From Pantoea sp. alder81 (lineage in GTDB: Bacteria > Pseudomonadota > Gammaproteobacteria > Enterobacterales > Enterobacteriaceae), in assembly GCF_020179835.1 (NCBI RefSeq), contig NZ_JAIUDA010000010.1, positions 141,096 through 205,095 on the forward strand: 64,000 nt of DNA, read 5' to 3'. Shown here piece after piece: positions 35,854 to 44,156 of the stretch; within the stretch, counting starts at the first letter, position 1, and the number at the start of each line of letters is the position of its first letter. The notes beneath the pieces were generated by a model. That model saw nothing but the letters and a program-made list of their open reading frames with translations, had not been told where the DNA came from and did no database searches. A program made the translations under genes and the position numbers.

Positions 35854-37032
35854 TTAGTGCGTCACATGGCCGTGCTGGCGATGTTTAGTCACAAAGCCGA
35901 GCAGCACACACATCACAAACACCACGGCATACAGGCCATTGGCGGTAGAGAGCGCTGCATGTGCGCCGCCTTTCGCCACAATCGGGCCGGTGACCACGAA
36001 GGTCAACATGGTGCCAACGGTGCCGCAGGTCAGGATAAAGTTCACCAGCTTCGGCGAAGAGACTTTGGTTTGCAGCGAACCGAGCGTGATGATGGTGGTG
36101 TAAATGGCGCTGGAGCTGAAGCCGAGAATCATGATGATCCAGTGCAGCATGCTGGCGTCGTTGGTGGTGACAAACCAGTACATTAAACCCGTCGCCAGTG
36201 CCGCCAATACCATCAGGATGCGCTGCAGATCGAAGAAGCGCAGCAGGAAGCTGAACACCCACATGCCGACCATGTACGCGGTCCAGAAGTTACCCACTAA
36301 TTGACCGGCTGCCGAAATATCCATACCCATCGATTTGGTCGCATACTCTGGCACCCAGGAGATGAAGCCCAGCTGACCGAGGATATAGCATAGCGCCGCA
36401 ATCGACAGGAACAGCACGCCGATGCCCCATTTCTCTTTCTCGCCACCTTGTACGGCAGCTTCGCTTTTCAGCACAGGGAATTCCACCATCAGCGTCAGGA
36501 CGAAGATGGCGATGTAAATCACACCAATACAGGCGTAAACCCAGTACCACGGCAGCATGCGAGCCAGCAACACACCGGCGATGATCGGGAAAATGGTACC
36601 GGCCATGCTGAAGAAGGAGTCGGTAAACAGCAGACGCGAACCACGCTGACGGCCATCGTACAGATGGGTAATCAGGAAGGTACCGATCGACATGGTGATA
36701 CCGCTGACCACACCGAGCACAAACATGCACAGCGAGAAGACGCTCAGGTTATGGCTGGTCATCAGGCCCGCCACCGCGAGGATCATCAGTACAAAGCCAA
36801 AGATCAGCTGGCGTTTCAACGGCACAATCACCATCAGCCAGGCGTTAAGGAATACCGCCACCAGGATACCGGCATTCAGGAAGGTGAAGGTGTTGCTCAT
36901 TTCTGAGATGGGCAACTGGAAATATTGGGCAATATTATCCAGTACCATACCGGTAACGATCACCAGCGCGCCGGTGAGCGCGTAGGAGAAAAAGCTGATC
37001 CAGGTAAGGCCAATGCGATTACGGTTTGTCAT
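35854..37032 (-). CDS. tsgA: MFS transporter TsgA
   Basis: TsgA is a 12-TM major facilitator of unknown substrate; in Salmonella it was named for suppression of growth on tellurite/selenite. The 392-residue product (E. coli 393) begins MTNRNRIGLTWISFFSYALTG and shows regular hydrophobic segments, with a central loop (about 195-215, LKSEAAVQGGEKEKWG). The start at 37032 is the family start; the frame stays open far upstream into ppiA on the other strand without homology. It is divergent from ppiA and next to codA rather than directly beside nirB as in E. coli. Confidence 0.94.
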   Translation of the reverse strand: MTNRNRIGLTWISFFSYALTGALVIVTGMVLDNIAQYFQLPISEMSNTFTFLNAGILVAVFLNAWLMVIVPLKRQLIFGFVLMILAVAGLMTSHNLSVFSLCMFVLGVVSGITMSIGTFLITHLYDGRQRGSRLLFTDSFFSMAGTIFPIIAGVLLARMLPWYWVYACIGVIYIAIFVLTLMVEFPVLKSEAAVQGGEKEKWGIGVLFLSIAALCYILGQLGFISWVPEYATKSMGMDISAAGQLVGNFWTAYMVGMWVFSFLLRFFDLQRILMVLAALATGLMYWFVTTNDASMLHWIIMILGFSSSAIYTTIITLGSLQTKVSSPKLVNFILTCGTVGTMLTFVVTGPIVAKGGAHAALSTANGLYAVVFVMCVLLGFVTKHRQHGHVTH

Positions 37033-37142
37033 GTTCTGAACCTGTGAAGCGCCGGGATTGGCAAAAAGTGTCATGAATTGTAAATGCAACTGTGATCTTA
37101 ATAAACAACGAGTGTAACGAGCGCGAAATATTTCATTAATAG

Positions 37143-37158
37143 TGTGATTTTCATCACG
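37143..37158. promoter_or_regulatory. Candidate CRP site between tsgA and ppiA
   Basis: TGTGA-TTTTCA-TCACG matches the CRP consensus TGTGA-N6-TCACA in 9 of 10 conserved bases. It lies in the divergent region, 137 bp upstream of ppiA; E. coli ppiA is known to be under cAMP-CRP control. Confidence 0.65.
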
Positions 37159-37294
37159 CAAATGATTGCGCGCCCCAGAAAGTATGACAATCGCAACATC
37201 AGCGTAAATATCGGTAAAACGCTGGCTCTTGTATAACTTGCTCTTTACAATCGATCTCGTTTTTGAGCTTGCACTCCATGGTAAGGAATCTTTC

Positions 37295-37867
37295 ATGTTT
37301 AAACGTACTTTGACAGCGGCAGTCGCCCTGTTAGCGCTCTCTTCTGTATCCGCTACCGCTCTGGCAGCCAAAGGGGATACTCATGTGCTGCTCACCACCT
37401 CTGCGGGCAATATCGAACTCGAACTGAACAACCAGAAAGCCCCGGTCTCGGTGAAAAACTTTGTCGACTACGTCAACAACGGTTTTTATAACAACACCAT
37501 CTTCCACCGCGTGATTCCTGGTTTCATGGTTCAGGGCGGCGGTTTCACTACGGATATGCAGCAGAAGCAGACCGTGGCACCCATCAAGAATGAAGCCGAT
37601 AACGGTTTGCGTAACCTGCGTGGCACCATCTCGATGGCGCGTACTGCAGATAAAGATAGCGCCACCAGCCAGTTCTTCCTCAACGTCGCGGATAACGCGT
37701 TCCTCGATCACGGCCAACGTGACTTCGGGTATGCGGTATTTGGTAAAGTTGTGAAAGGTCAGGATGTGATCGACAAGATTGCTCAGGTGCCTACCAAAGA
37801 TGTCGGCCCGTACCAAAATGTGCCGTCAAAACCGATTGTTATCCTGTCTGCTAAAGTCCTGCCTTAA
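37295..37867 (+). CDS. ppiA: Periplasmic peptidyl-prolyl cis-trans isomerase PpiA (cyclophilin A)
   Basis: PpiA is a cyclophilin that isomerises Xaa-Pro bonds in the periplasm. The 190 residues (E. coli 190) have a signal peptide (1-24, ending TALA) and the cyclophilin core: FVDYVNNGFYNNTIFHRVIPGFMVQGGG-type N-terminal segment, the GTISMARTADKDSATSQFF core, and FGYAVFGKVVKG. The start at 37295 is set by TAAGGA upstream and the signal peptide; an earlier ATG at 37229 has no support. Confidence 0.97.
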   Translation: MFKRTLTAAVALLALSSVSATALAAKGDTHVLLTTSAGNIELELNNQKAPVSVKNFVDYVNNGFYNNTIFHRVIPGFMVQGGGFTTDMQQKQTVAPIKNEADNGLRNLRGTISMARTADKDSATSQFFLNVADNAFLDHGQRDFGYAVFGKVVKGQDVIDKIAQVPTKDVGPYQNVPSKPIVILSAKVLP

Positions 37868-37965
37868 TGATTTAACGCGCCGCTGCTCGCTGGCGCGTTC
37901 TGCTGCTCTCCGGCAAAGCTAAAATTTGCTCTTATACTTAGGGCAAATTGCTTGTCGGAGGCGCA

Positions 37966-38130
37966 ATGACCAGCCAACTCACCGAAAAACAGAAAGCCAC
38001 CCTGTGGCAACAGCGCCGCATGGCCAGTTATCAGGCCAGCTGCCGTCTTGCCGGCTACGTACTCAGCGATATCAGCGCTGAGCAGCATGAAGAGCGACTT
38101 GAGTCACTAAGGAGGCAATATGGCGGATAA
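37966..38130 (+). CDS. yhfG: YhfG-type small protein, probable antitoxin partner of Fic
   Basis: This 54-residue basic protein begins MTSQLTEKQKATLWQQRR, matching E. coli YhfG (about 55 residues). YhfG-type proteins are encoded immediately before fic and act as small partner/antitoxins of class I Fic proteins in related systems. GGAG lies 8 bases before the ATG at 37966. The stop overlaps the fic start by 11 bp, implying coupled synthesis. The antitoxin role is inferred from neighbourhood. Confidence 0.85.
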   Translation: MTSQLTEKQKATLWQQRRMASYQASCRLAGYVLSDISAEQHEERLESLRRQYGG

Positions 38131-38713
38131 CAGTCTGGCGGTGCGCGACCCTTACGTCTGGCACAACGACACGGTGCTGAAAAATCGTCTCGATATTCAT
38201 GATGAAGCGCAACTGCTTAAAGCGGAGTTGGCCTTTAGCGCTGCACGTCTGGCGACACTGGAACTCGGCCCGCGCAGTACCGGCATGCCGTGGTTATGCC
38301 ACATTCATCGCACGCTGTTTCAGGATCTCTACAGCTGGGCGGGGGAGTTGCGTAGCATCGATATCTGGCGTGATGAGACGCCTTATTGCCATTGCGAATA
38401 CATCGAGAAAGAGGGCAATGCGTTGATGAGCGCGCTGGAAGATGAGCAACAGCTGACAAACCTGACGCAGGATGAGTTTGTCGCGCGGCTGGCGCATTAT
38501 TACTGTGAGATCTACGTATTGCATCCGTTCCGCGCGGGCAATGACCGCACGCAGCGCATTTTCTTCGAACAGCTGGCGCTGCATGCCGGCTACCTGCTGA
38601 CGTGGGACAAACTGGAGCGAGAGACGTGGCGTACCGCGTTGTTTAACGGTGTGTCGGGGGATTTGGCATCGCTGACGGCGCAGTTTGCGAAAGTGGTGAG
38701 CCCTGCACGCTAA
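38120..38713 (+). CDS. fic: Fic domain protein with degenerate catalytic motif
   Basis: Fic proteins transfer AMP or related groups to target hydroxyls. The 197-residue product has the Fic core, with IHRTLFQDLYSWAGELR and the beta-hairpin flap region ETPYCHCEYIEKEGNAL. The loop at 135-146 reads HPFRAGNDRTQR. The canonical pattern is HxFx(D/E)GNGRxxR: His135, Phe137, Gly140, Asn141, Arg143 and Arg146 are kept, but the acidic metal ligand is Ala139 and the anion-hole Gly is Asp142. Loss or change of AMP-transfer activity is therefore likely (inference). E. coli K-12 Fic is also degenerate at this motif, but differently. It is coupled to yhfG and precedes pabA. Confidence 0.92.
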   Translation: MADNSLAVRDPYVWHNDTVLKNRLDIHDEAQLLKAELAFSAARLATLELGPRSTGMPWLCHIHRTLFQDLYSWAGELRSIDIWRDETPYCHCEYIEKEGNALMSALEDEQQLTNLTQDEFVARLAHYYCEIYVLHPFRAGNDRTQRIFFEQLALHAGYLLTWDKLERETWRTALFNGVSGDLASLTAQFAKVVSPAR

Positions 38714-38754
38714 AATGCGTAGAATAGCGGCGGTTTGACTGGCCTGAGGGCACT

Positions 38755-39330
38755 ATGCTGCTGTTAATTGATAACTACGACTCCTTCACCTGGAATCTCT
38801 ACCAGTACTTCTGTGAGCTGGGCGCAGAAGTGCGCGTGGTGCGTAACGATGCCATCACGCTAGCGGAGATGGAGACGCTGCCACTCACCCATTTGGTGAT
38901 TTCCCCCGGCCCCTGTACGCCGGATCAGTCCGGTGTTTCTCTGGACGCCATCCGCCATTTTGCCGGACGCTTGCCGATTCTCGGTGTCTGCCTCGGCCAT
39001 CAGGCGATTGCGCAAGCCTACGGTGCACAGGTCGTGCGTGCACGTCAGGTGATGCATGGCAAAACCTCTGTTATCCAGCACACTCATCAAGGCGTATTTC
39101 GCGACCTTAATAATCCGCTCACCGTCACGCGCTATCATTCACTGATTGTGGCGCGCGATACGCTGCCCGCAGAATTCGAAGTGACAGCCTGGAGCCTGCG
39201 TGATGGCGAGCCCGATGAGATCATGGGCTTCCGCCACCGCACTTTGCCGCTGGAAGGGGTGCAGTTCCATCCTGAAAGTATCCTCAGCGAGCAAGGCCAT
39301 CAACTGTTGGCTAATTTCCTCAACGCGTAA
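38755..39330 (+). CDS. pabA: Aminodeoxychorismate synthase glutaminase subunit PabA
   Basis: PabA supplies ammonia from glutamine to PabB for 4-amino-4-deoxychorismate in folate synthesis. The 191-residue class I amidotransferase shows the triad Cys79 in GVCLGHQAIAQ, His172 and Glu174 in VQFHPES, and the oxyanion segment SPGPCTPD. It sits between fic and argD as in E. coli. Confidence 0.96.
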   Translation: MLLLIDNYDSFTWNLYQYFCELGAEVRVVRNDAITLAEMETLPLTHLVISPGPCTPDQSGVSLDAIRHFAGRLPILGVCLGHQAIAQAYGAQVVRARQVMHGKTSVIQHTHQGVFRDLNNPLTVTRYHSLIVARDTLPAEFEVTAWSLRDGEPDEIMGFRHRTLPLEGVQFHPESILSEQGHQLLANFLNA

Positions 39331-39346
39331 CTTATGTTTGCCTTCG

Positions 39347-39385
39347 TGTGATTTTTTATGCATATTTTGTGATTATAATTTCACT
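39347..39385 (+). promoter_or_regulatory. Tandem ARG boxes overlapping the argD promoter
   Basis: Two 18-bp sites resembling the ArgR operator core TGAAT-N4-ATTCA occur at 39347-39364 (TGATT-TTTT-ATGCA) and 39368-39385 (TGATT-ATAA-TTTCA). Each half-site matches 4 of 5 positions and the boxes are 3 bp apart, the canonical ArgR hexamer arrangement. A perfect -10 TATAAT (39374-39379) lies inside the second box. Confidence 0.72.
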
Positions 39386-39417
39386 TAAGCTCAATAAATA
39401 ACCCAATGAGGTCGGCA

Positions 39418-40638
39418 ATGGCAGCGGAAAAACTAGCGGTAACCCGGGAAACGTTCGATAACGTGATTTTGCCTGTTTATGCACCAGCGCAGTTTGTGCC
39501 GGTGAAAGGTAAAGGCAGCCGAGTCTGGGATCAGCAGGGCAAAGAGTATATCGACTTCTCCGGCGGCATCGCGGTGACTGCTTTGGGCCATTGCCATCCG
39601 GCGCTGGTGGAAACGCTGAAAACGCAGGGCGAAACCTTGTGGCATACCAGCAACGTGTTCACCAATGAACCTGCGCTGCGTCTGGCGAGTAAACTGATTG
39701 CCGCGACCTTTGCCGATCGCGTGTTCTTTGGTAACTCCGGCGCGGAAGCCAACGAAGCTGCTTTCAAGCTGGCACGCTATTACGCCTGCAAAAAACACAG
39801 CCCGTTTAAAAGCAAAATCATCGCCTTCCACAATGCGTTCCACGGCCGTACCTTGTTTACCGTTTCCGTCGGCGGCCAGCCGAAATACTCCGATGGCTTT
39901 GGTCCCAAACCGGCGGATATCGTGCATGTGCCGTTTAACGATCTGGATGCGGTGAAAGCGGTGATTGATGATCACACCTGCGCCATTGTCGTCGAGCCGA
40001 TTCAGGGCGAAGGTGGCGTGGTGGCGGCGACGCAGGAATTTATGCAGGGCCTGCGTGCACTGTGTGATGAGCACAACGCGTTGCTGGTGCTGGATGAAGT
40101 GCAGAGCGGCATGGGTCGTAGCGGTAAGCTGTTCAGCTACGAACATTACGGCATCAAGCCAGACATCATTACCACCGCGAAAGCGCTGGGCGGCGGATTC
40201 CCGGTGAGCGCGATGCTGACCACCAATGAAATCGCTTCAGTGATGGCGCCCGGCGTGCACGGCACCACCTACGGCGGCAATCCGCTGGCCTGTGCGATTG
40301 CCGAAACCGCACTGGACATCATCAACACCCCTGAAGTGCTGGGTGGTGTGGAAGCCCGTCGTCAGCAGTTCGTTGAAGCGCTGCAGGCGATCGACAGCAA
40401 ATACGATCTGTTCAGTGAGATTCGGGGCAAAGGTTTGCTGATTGGGGCAGCGCTGAAACCGCAGCACGCCAGCAAGGCGCGCGACATTCTCAACGCATCA
40501 GCCGCAGAAGGATTGATGATCCTGACCGCCGGCACCGATGTGATTCGTTTCGTGCCGTCATTGGTGATCGAACCGACCGATATCGAAGAAGGCATGGCGC
40601 GCTTCGCCAAAGCCATTGAGAAAGTGCTGGCTGCCTGA
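39418..40638 (+). CDS. argD: Acetylornithine/succinyldiaminopimelate aminotransferase ArgD
   Basis: ArgD is a PLP enzyme of arginine biosynthesis that also serves lysine biosynthesis as DapC. The 406 residues (E. coli 406) carry GGIAVTALGHCHP, the PLP-phosphate segment FFGNSGAEANEAAFKLAR, the DEVQSGMGRSG Asp motif, the Schiff-base Lys in TTAKALGGGFP, and GTTYGGNPLACA. The start at 39418 has GAGG upstream; the ATG at 39406 contains this ribosome-binding site. Tandem ARG boxes upstream suggest ArgR repression. Its stop abuts the convergent yhfK stop. Confidence 0.96.
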   Translation: MAAEKLAVTRETFDNVILPVYAPAQFVPVKGKGSRVWDQQGKEYIDFSGGIAVTALGHCHPALVETLKTQGETLWHTSNVFTNEPALRLASKLIAATFADRVFFGNSGAEANEAAFKLARYYACKKHSPFKSKIIAFHNAFHGRTLFTVSVGGQPKYSDGFGPKPADIVHVPFNDLDAVKAVIDDHTCAIVVEPIQGEGGVVAATQEFMQGLRALCDEHNALLVLDEVQSGMGRSGKLFSYEHYGIKPDIITTAKALGGGFPVSAMLTTNEIASVMAPGVHGTTYGGNPLACAIAETALDIINTPEVLGGVEARRQQFVEALQAIDSKYDLFSEIRGKGLLIGAALKPQHASKARDILNASAAEGLMILTAGTDVIRFVPSLVIEPTDIEEGMARFAKAIEKVLAA

Positions 40639-42714
40639 TTAGCTTTTCGGGCGCAGTACTTTGAGCCAGCTGCCATGATGTGGCCGCTGGCTCCACGCCA
40701 GTGAAGAAATGGTGTGCATGACGTTCAGATGTTGCAGAATCCGCTTCACATGCTGTTCCACAATCGTCACCGGCCCCTCATTCAGATTCTCCGGCGCTTC
40801 CAGAATATTGCTGTCATTGCCTGGCCCGTCATACGCCAGACGTTGCTGACAGCGCTGCAGCGCAATTTCACAGGATTGCAGATAACGCTCCGCCAGTTTA
40901 GGCGTCAGCATGGTGTGCTCACGCGCCAGAATGGTCATTGCGTTGAGATGCTCAACGATAAACTGACTGTGCGTCACCCACATGCGCATATCTTTCAGGT
41001 ACTGCGCATTAAAGCCCGGCTCGCTGGATGCCTGATTCAGGGAGTTGAACAGCGCATTGTGCGCCTGATTAACCTTCATGCGTTGATACGCCAGCTTTTC
41101 GGGGGATTGCTCCGGCCCCAGCAGCATTCTTAGCGCTTCCTGGTAGGCATCCAGTGCATCATGTGCGTTGCTGCGCAGCAAGCCACTCTGCCACTGCGGC
41201 CATAGCCAAATCATGCCGGCAAAGGCGATCAGGCAGCCCATCAGCGTATCCATCATGCGCGGTAACAGGAACTGCGCACCGTTCAGCGACAGCAGCTGCA
41301 GCGAATACACTGCCGTCACGGTAAAGCCAATCATCGACCAGCCGTAATACTTGCGCGTCACCAGATAGCTGGCGAGGGTGATGGCCAGCATAAACAGCAA
41401 GGTGATCGATTCGGGCACCGCCAGCTGCAGCGAACCGGCCGCGATCAGCAATCCGGCAAAGGTGCCCAACGCACGGTGCTGAATGCGTACCCGTGTGGCG
41501 CTGTAGCCATTCTGGCTGACGAACATAATGGTCATCAAAATCCAGTAGGGCTTGGGAATATTGAAGAACAGCGCCAGCGCACTACCAAACATCAGCATCA
41601 TCGAGATACGCGCGGCGGTGCGCAATGCGGCGGATTTCAGCGACAGATAGCTGCGCAGCGCCGGAAACAGCGGCAAACGGCGCTGGCGATCGGCCATCAG
41701 GTCACGGGTGTACAACGGCTTCTGGGTGCGCAGCACGCGGGCGATACGGCTGAAGTGGTAATAGCAGAAGTTACCCACCGGATTATCGGGGTTTTGACGC
41801 GCAATCTTCTCCAGCGCACCTAGCTGCTTCTCCATGTGAAAACGATCGGGCAACTGATGATAGAGAATGGCATCGGCCAGCAGACGCAGGCGCGCAGAGA
41901 TGGTTTTCGCATTCCAGCGGATCACCGCTTCGGCGTGACTCTGTTCCACCAGCTTCTGCACCTCTTCCGGTTGGTGCAGGCTCACCGAGATGTGTTCCTG
42001 CAAATCCAGCGCCACCTGGAACGCGCGCGTCAGGCGTTTGTGGCTGTTATCACGACTGGCCGACAGCATATGCATTTGCTGATAACAGGTGGTGATCAGA
42101 TCGACGGCTTTTTGCTGGCGCGCCAGCAGCGGCGGTAACGCTTTTTCCGGATCGGTGAGCTGCGTCAGCAAGGTGTATTTGGCATCGCAGTAATCCGCCA
42201 ATTCCCGATACAGCAGGCTGAGGGTTTCACGCATCGGCTGCTCTTTCCACAGCCAGAACCAGAACCAGTTAAACAGGCCGTACCATAGCGTGCCACCGAT
42301 ATACAGTAGCGGCGGCACCCACATGGGCATGCGTCCTACCAGGCTGAGGCTAAAAATGGCGGCAATCAGTGTGGCGGGCAGCAAACGGCCGTGCAACGGG
42401 CTGATTTCGCCGGTCACGCCTATCAGCAGCGGCAGCACGAACAGGATCAGCGGTAAAGGAATCGCGTCACTGGTGAGAAATTGGATCAAAAAACTGGCGG
42501 TGGCAAACAGGGAGCCGCCGACAATCAGGCGTTTGAAGAAGCGTTTATGCGGGGTATCGAGACCCGCCATGTTGCAGCAGGCTGGGACTAAGGAGAAGAG
42601 CAGGCCTTTTTGCAGATCGCCAAACAGCCAGCCAAGAGCCACAGGCAGGCACAGCACCAGCGTTTGCCGCAGTGCGTAGTTGACCTCAGGATGATAGATG
42701 ATTCGGCGCCACAT
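40639..42714 (-). CDS. yhfK: FUSC/YccS-YhfK family inner-membrane protein
   Basis: YhfK belongs to the YccS/YhfK group related to aromatic-acid exporter AaeB; its substrate is unknown. The 691 residues show two hydrophobic blocks (about 15-165 and 380-500), each with several TM segments, and separating cytoplasmic helical domains (about 170-370 and 510-691). The FUSC-like segment RVRIQHRALGTFAGLLIAAGS precedes the second half of the TM block. It is next to crp as in E. coli and ends exactly at the argD stop. Confidence 0.9.
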   Translation of the reverse strand: MWRRIIYHPEVNYALRQTLVLCLPVALGWLFGDLQKGLLFSLVPACCNMAGLDTPHKRFFKRLIVGGSLFATASFLIQFLTSDAIPLPLILFVLPLLIGVTGEISPLHGRLLPATLIAAIFSLSLVGRMPMWVPPLLYIGGTLWYGLFNWFWFWLWKEQPMRETLSLLYRELADYCDAKYTLLTQLTDPEKALPPLLARQQKAVDLITTCYQQMHMLSASRDNSHKRLTRAFQVALDLQEHISVSLHQPEEVQKLVEQSHAEAVIRWNAKTISARLRLLADAILYHQLPDRFHMEKQLGALEKIARQNPDNPVGNFCYYHFSRIARVLRTQKPLYTRDLMADRQRRLPLFPALRSYLSLKSAALRTAARISMMLMFGSALALFFNIPKPYWILMTIMFVSQNGYSATRVRIQHRALGTFAGLLIAAGSLQLAVPESITLLFMLAITLASYLVTRKYYGWSMIGFTVTAVYSLQLLSLNGAQFLLPRMMDTLMGCLIAFAGMIWLWPQWQSGLLRSNAHDALDAYQEALRMLLGPEQSPEKLAYQRMKVNQAHNALFNSLNQASSEPGFNAQYLKDMRMWVTHSQFIVEHLNAMTILAREHTMLTPKLAERYLQSCEIALQRCQQRLAYDGPGNDSNILEAPENLNEGPVTIVEQHVKRILQHLNVMHTISSLAWSQRPHHGSWLKVLRPKS

Positions 42715-42727
42715 CAGCTCATCGTAA

Positions 42728-42759
42728 ACAAAAACGGCGCGATGTTGCCATCACGCCGT
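42728..42759 (-). terminator. Intrinsic terminator of crp
   Basis: The minus-strand stem ACGGCG-x-GATG/CATC-x-CGCCGT (one internal mismatch, 4-base loop) is followed by TTTTGTTT. It begins 14 bp after the crp stop. Confidence 0.8.
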
Positions 42760-42772
42760 GGGTGATAAGAAA

Positions 42773-43405
42773 TTAGCGGGTGCCGTAGACGACGATGGTT
42801 TTACCGTGTGCGGAGATCAGGTTCTGATCTTCCAGCATTTTCAGGATACGACCCACGGTTTCGCGTGAGCAACCCACGATTTGACCAATCTCCTGACGGG
42901 TGATTTTGATTTGCATCCCGTCCGGGTGAGTCATCGCATCTGGTTGTTTAGCCAGATTAAGCAGCGTTTGCGCGATACGGCCCGTCACATCGAGGAAGGC
43001 AAGGTTGCCCACTTTCTCGGAGGTGACTTGCAGACGACGCGCCATTTGCGACGAGAGTCGCATTAAAATATCCGGGTTTACCTGAATCAGCTGACGGAAT
43101 TTTTTGTAGGAAATTTCAGCCACTTCGCAGGCACTTTTCGCACGTACCCAGGCACTACGTTCCTGACCTTCTTCAAACAGGCCGAGTTCGCCGATGAAAT
43201 CTCCCTGATTGAGGTAGGAGAGGATCATCTCTTTGCCTTCTTCATCTTTGATCAGTACCGCGACGGAACCTTTCACGATGTAGTACAGCGTTTCCGCTTT
43301 CTCACCCTGATGGATGAGCGTGCTTTTGGACGGATATTTGTGAATATGGCAATGGGACAGGAACCATTCGAGTGTAGGGTCTGTTTGCGGTTTGCCGAGA
43401 ACCAT
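42773..43405 (-). CDS. crp: cAMP receptor protein CRP
   Basis: CRP is the global cAMP-dependent transcription regulator. The 210-residue product (E. coli 210) is almost identical to the E. coli protein. It shows the cAMP-binding segment FIGELGLFEEGQERSAWVRAK and a C-terminal helix-turn-helix with recognition helix CSRETVGRILKML carrying the DNA-contacting Arg and Glu. It is divergent from yhfA with a 303-bp gap. Confidence 0.99.
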   Translation of the reverse strand: MVLGKPQTDPTLEWFLSHCHIHKYPSKSTLIHQGEKAETLYYIVKGSVAVLIKDEEGKEMILSYLNQGDFIGELGLFEEGQERSAWVRAKSACEVAEISYKKFRQLIQVNPDILMRLSSQMARRLQVTSEKVGNLAFLDVTGRIAQTLLNLAKQPDAMTHPDGMQIKITRQEIGQIVGCSRETVGRILKMLEDQNLISAHGKTIVVYGTR

Positions 43406-43708
43406 TCGCTATTATCCTCTGTTGTAATCGTGCCCAAAATACAGGGGGCAGTTTTCCCTGTCAGGCGGTGTAATCGTAGAGCGCTTCCAGTAAAGGAAAA
43501 TTATTTCCGGGTGATTCTTAAGCTACGCTTTTGATTCTTCCCGCCTTCGTCTGTTATGACGAAAATATTTTCAGCACTGTTTGTAGCACAGCTTTTGCAA
43601 GCTGTCTTCTGTTGTCTCGCTTCAGCAAAGGGCAGATGTGTCTGGATTGCTGTTTATCAAGTGAAAGCGTACTCTGGCGGCAAAACCGCCACTTCAGGAG
43701 AAAGAATA
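43406..43708. promoter_or_regulatory. crp/yhfA divergent intergenic region
   Basis: This 303-bp gap presumably holds the crp promoter and long leader plus the yhfA promoter. On the minus strand AAAGCGTAGCTTAAG (near 43513-43533) resembles the E. coli crp -10 region as I recall it. I see no clear full CRP site and no supported gene; an in-frame extension of yhfA to 43556 lacks homology. Confidence 0.35.
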
Positions 43709-44113
43709 ATGCAGGCACGAGTGAAATGGGTGGAAGGGCTGACCTTTCTCGGAGAATCCTCATCAGGCCATCAGGTATTAATGGACGGTAACTCGGGCGA
43801 CAAAGCGCCGAGCCCGATGGAGATGGTTTTGATGGCAGCTGGCGGCTGTAGCGCGATTGACGTGGTGTCGATCCTGCAAAAGGGTCGAAATGACGTGGCT
43901 GACTGCGAGGTGAAACTCACCTCCGAGCGCCGTGAAGAAGCGCCACGTATTTTCACGCAAATCAACCTGCATTTTATCGTTAGCGGCAAGGCGCTAAGCG
44001 ATAAAGCGGTCGCGCGGGCTGTCGATCTGTCGGCGGAGAAGTATTGCTCGGTGGCGATCATGCTCGGCAATAGTGTGAAAATGACGCACAGTTACGAAGT
44101 GATTGAGCGATAG
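43709..44113 (+). CDS. yhfA: OsmC-like protein YhfA
   Basis: YhfA is an OsmC/Ohr-fold protein of unknown substrate. The 134 residues (E. coli 134) carry the two family Cys: one in LMAAGGCSAIDVVSILQK and one in SAEKYCSVAIMLG, the latter being the peroxidatic pair position in OsmC. The start at 43709 follows CAGGAGAAAG. It is divergent from crp and convergent with prkB. Confidence 0.94.
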   Translation: MQARVKWVEGLTFLGESSSGHQVLMDGNSGDKAPSPMEMVLMAAGGCSAIDVVSILQKGRNDVADCEVKLTSERREEAPRIFTQINLHFIVSGKALSDKAVARAVDLSAEKYCSVAIMLGNSVKMTHSYEVIER

Positions 44114-44117
44114 CATC

Positions 44118-44142
44118 AGCGGGCGGCCAAACGGCCGCCGCT
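44118..44142. repeat. GC-rich hairpin between yhfA and prkB
   Basis: The stem GGCGGCC/GGCCGCC (44122-44128 and 44133-44139, loop AAAC) extends by three more pairs around a bulged G. No T-run follows, so it may be a REP-like palindrome or weak bidirectional terminator. Confidence 0.5.
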
Positions 44143-44156
44143 ACAGAATTTCTGGA

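Noticed and set aside
35854..37371. 505-codon reading of tsgA starting at 37371
   Set aside because: The extra 113 codons are antisense to the ppiA leader and start; the MFS protein begins at MTNRNRIG (37032).
39433..40146. 237-codon open frame antisense to argD
   Set aside because: Lies wholly within argD, with no recognisable domain.
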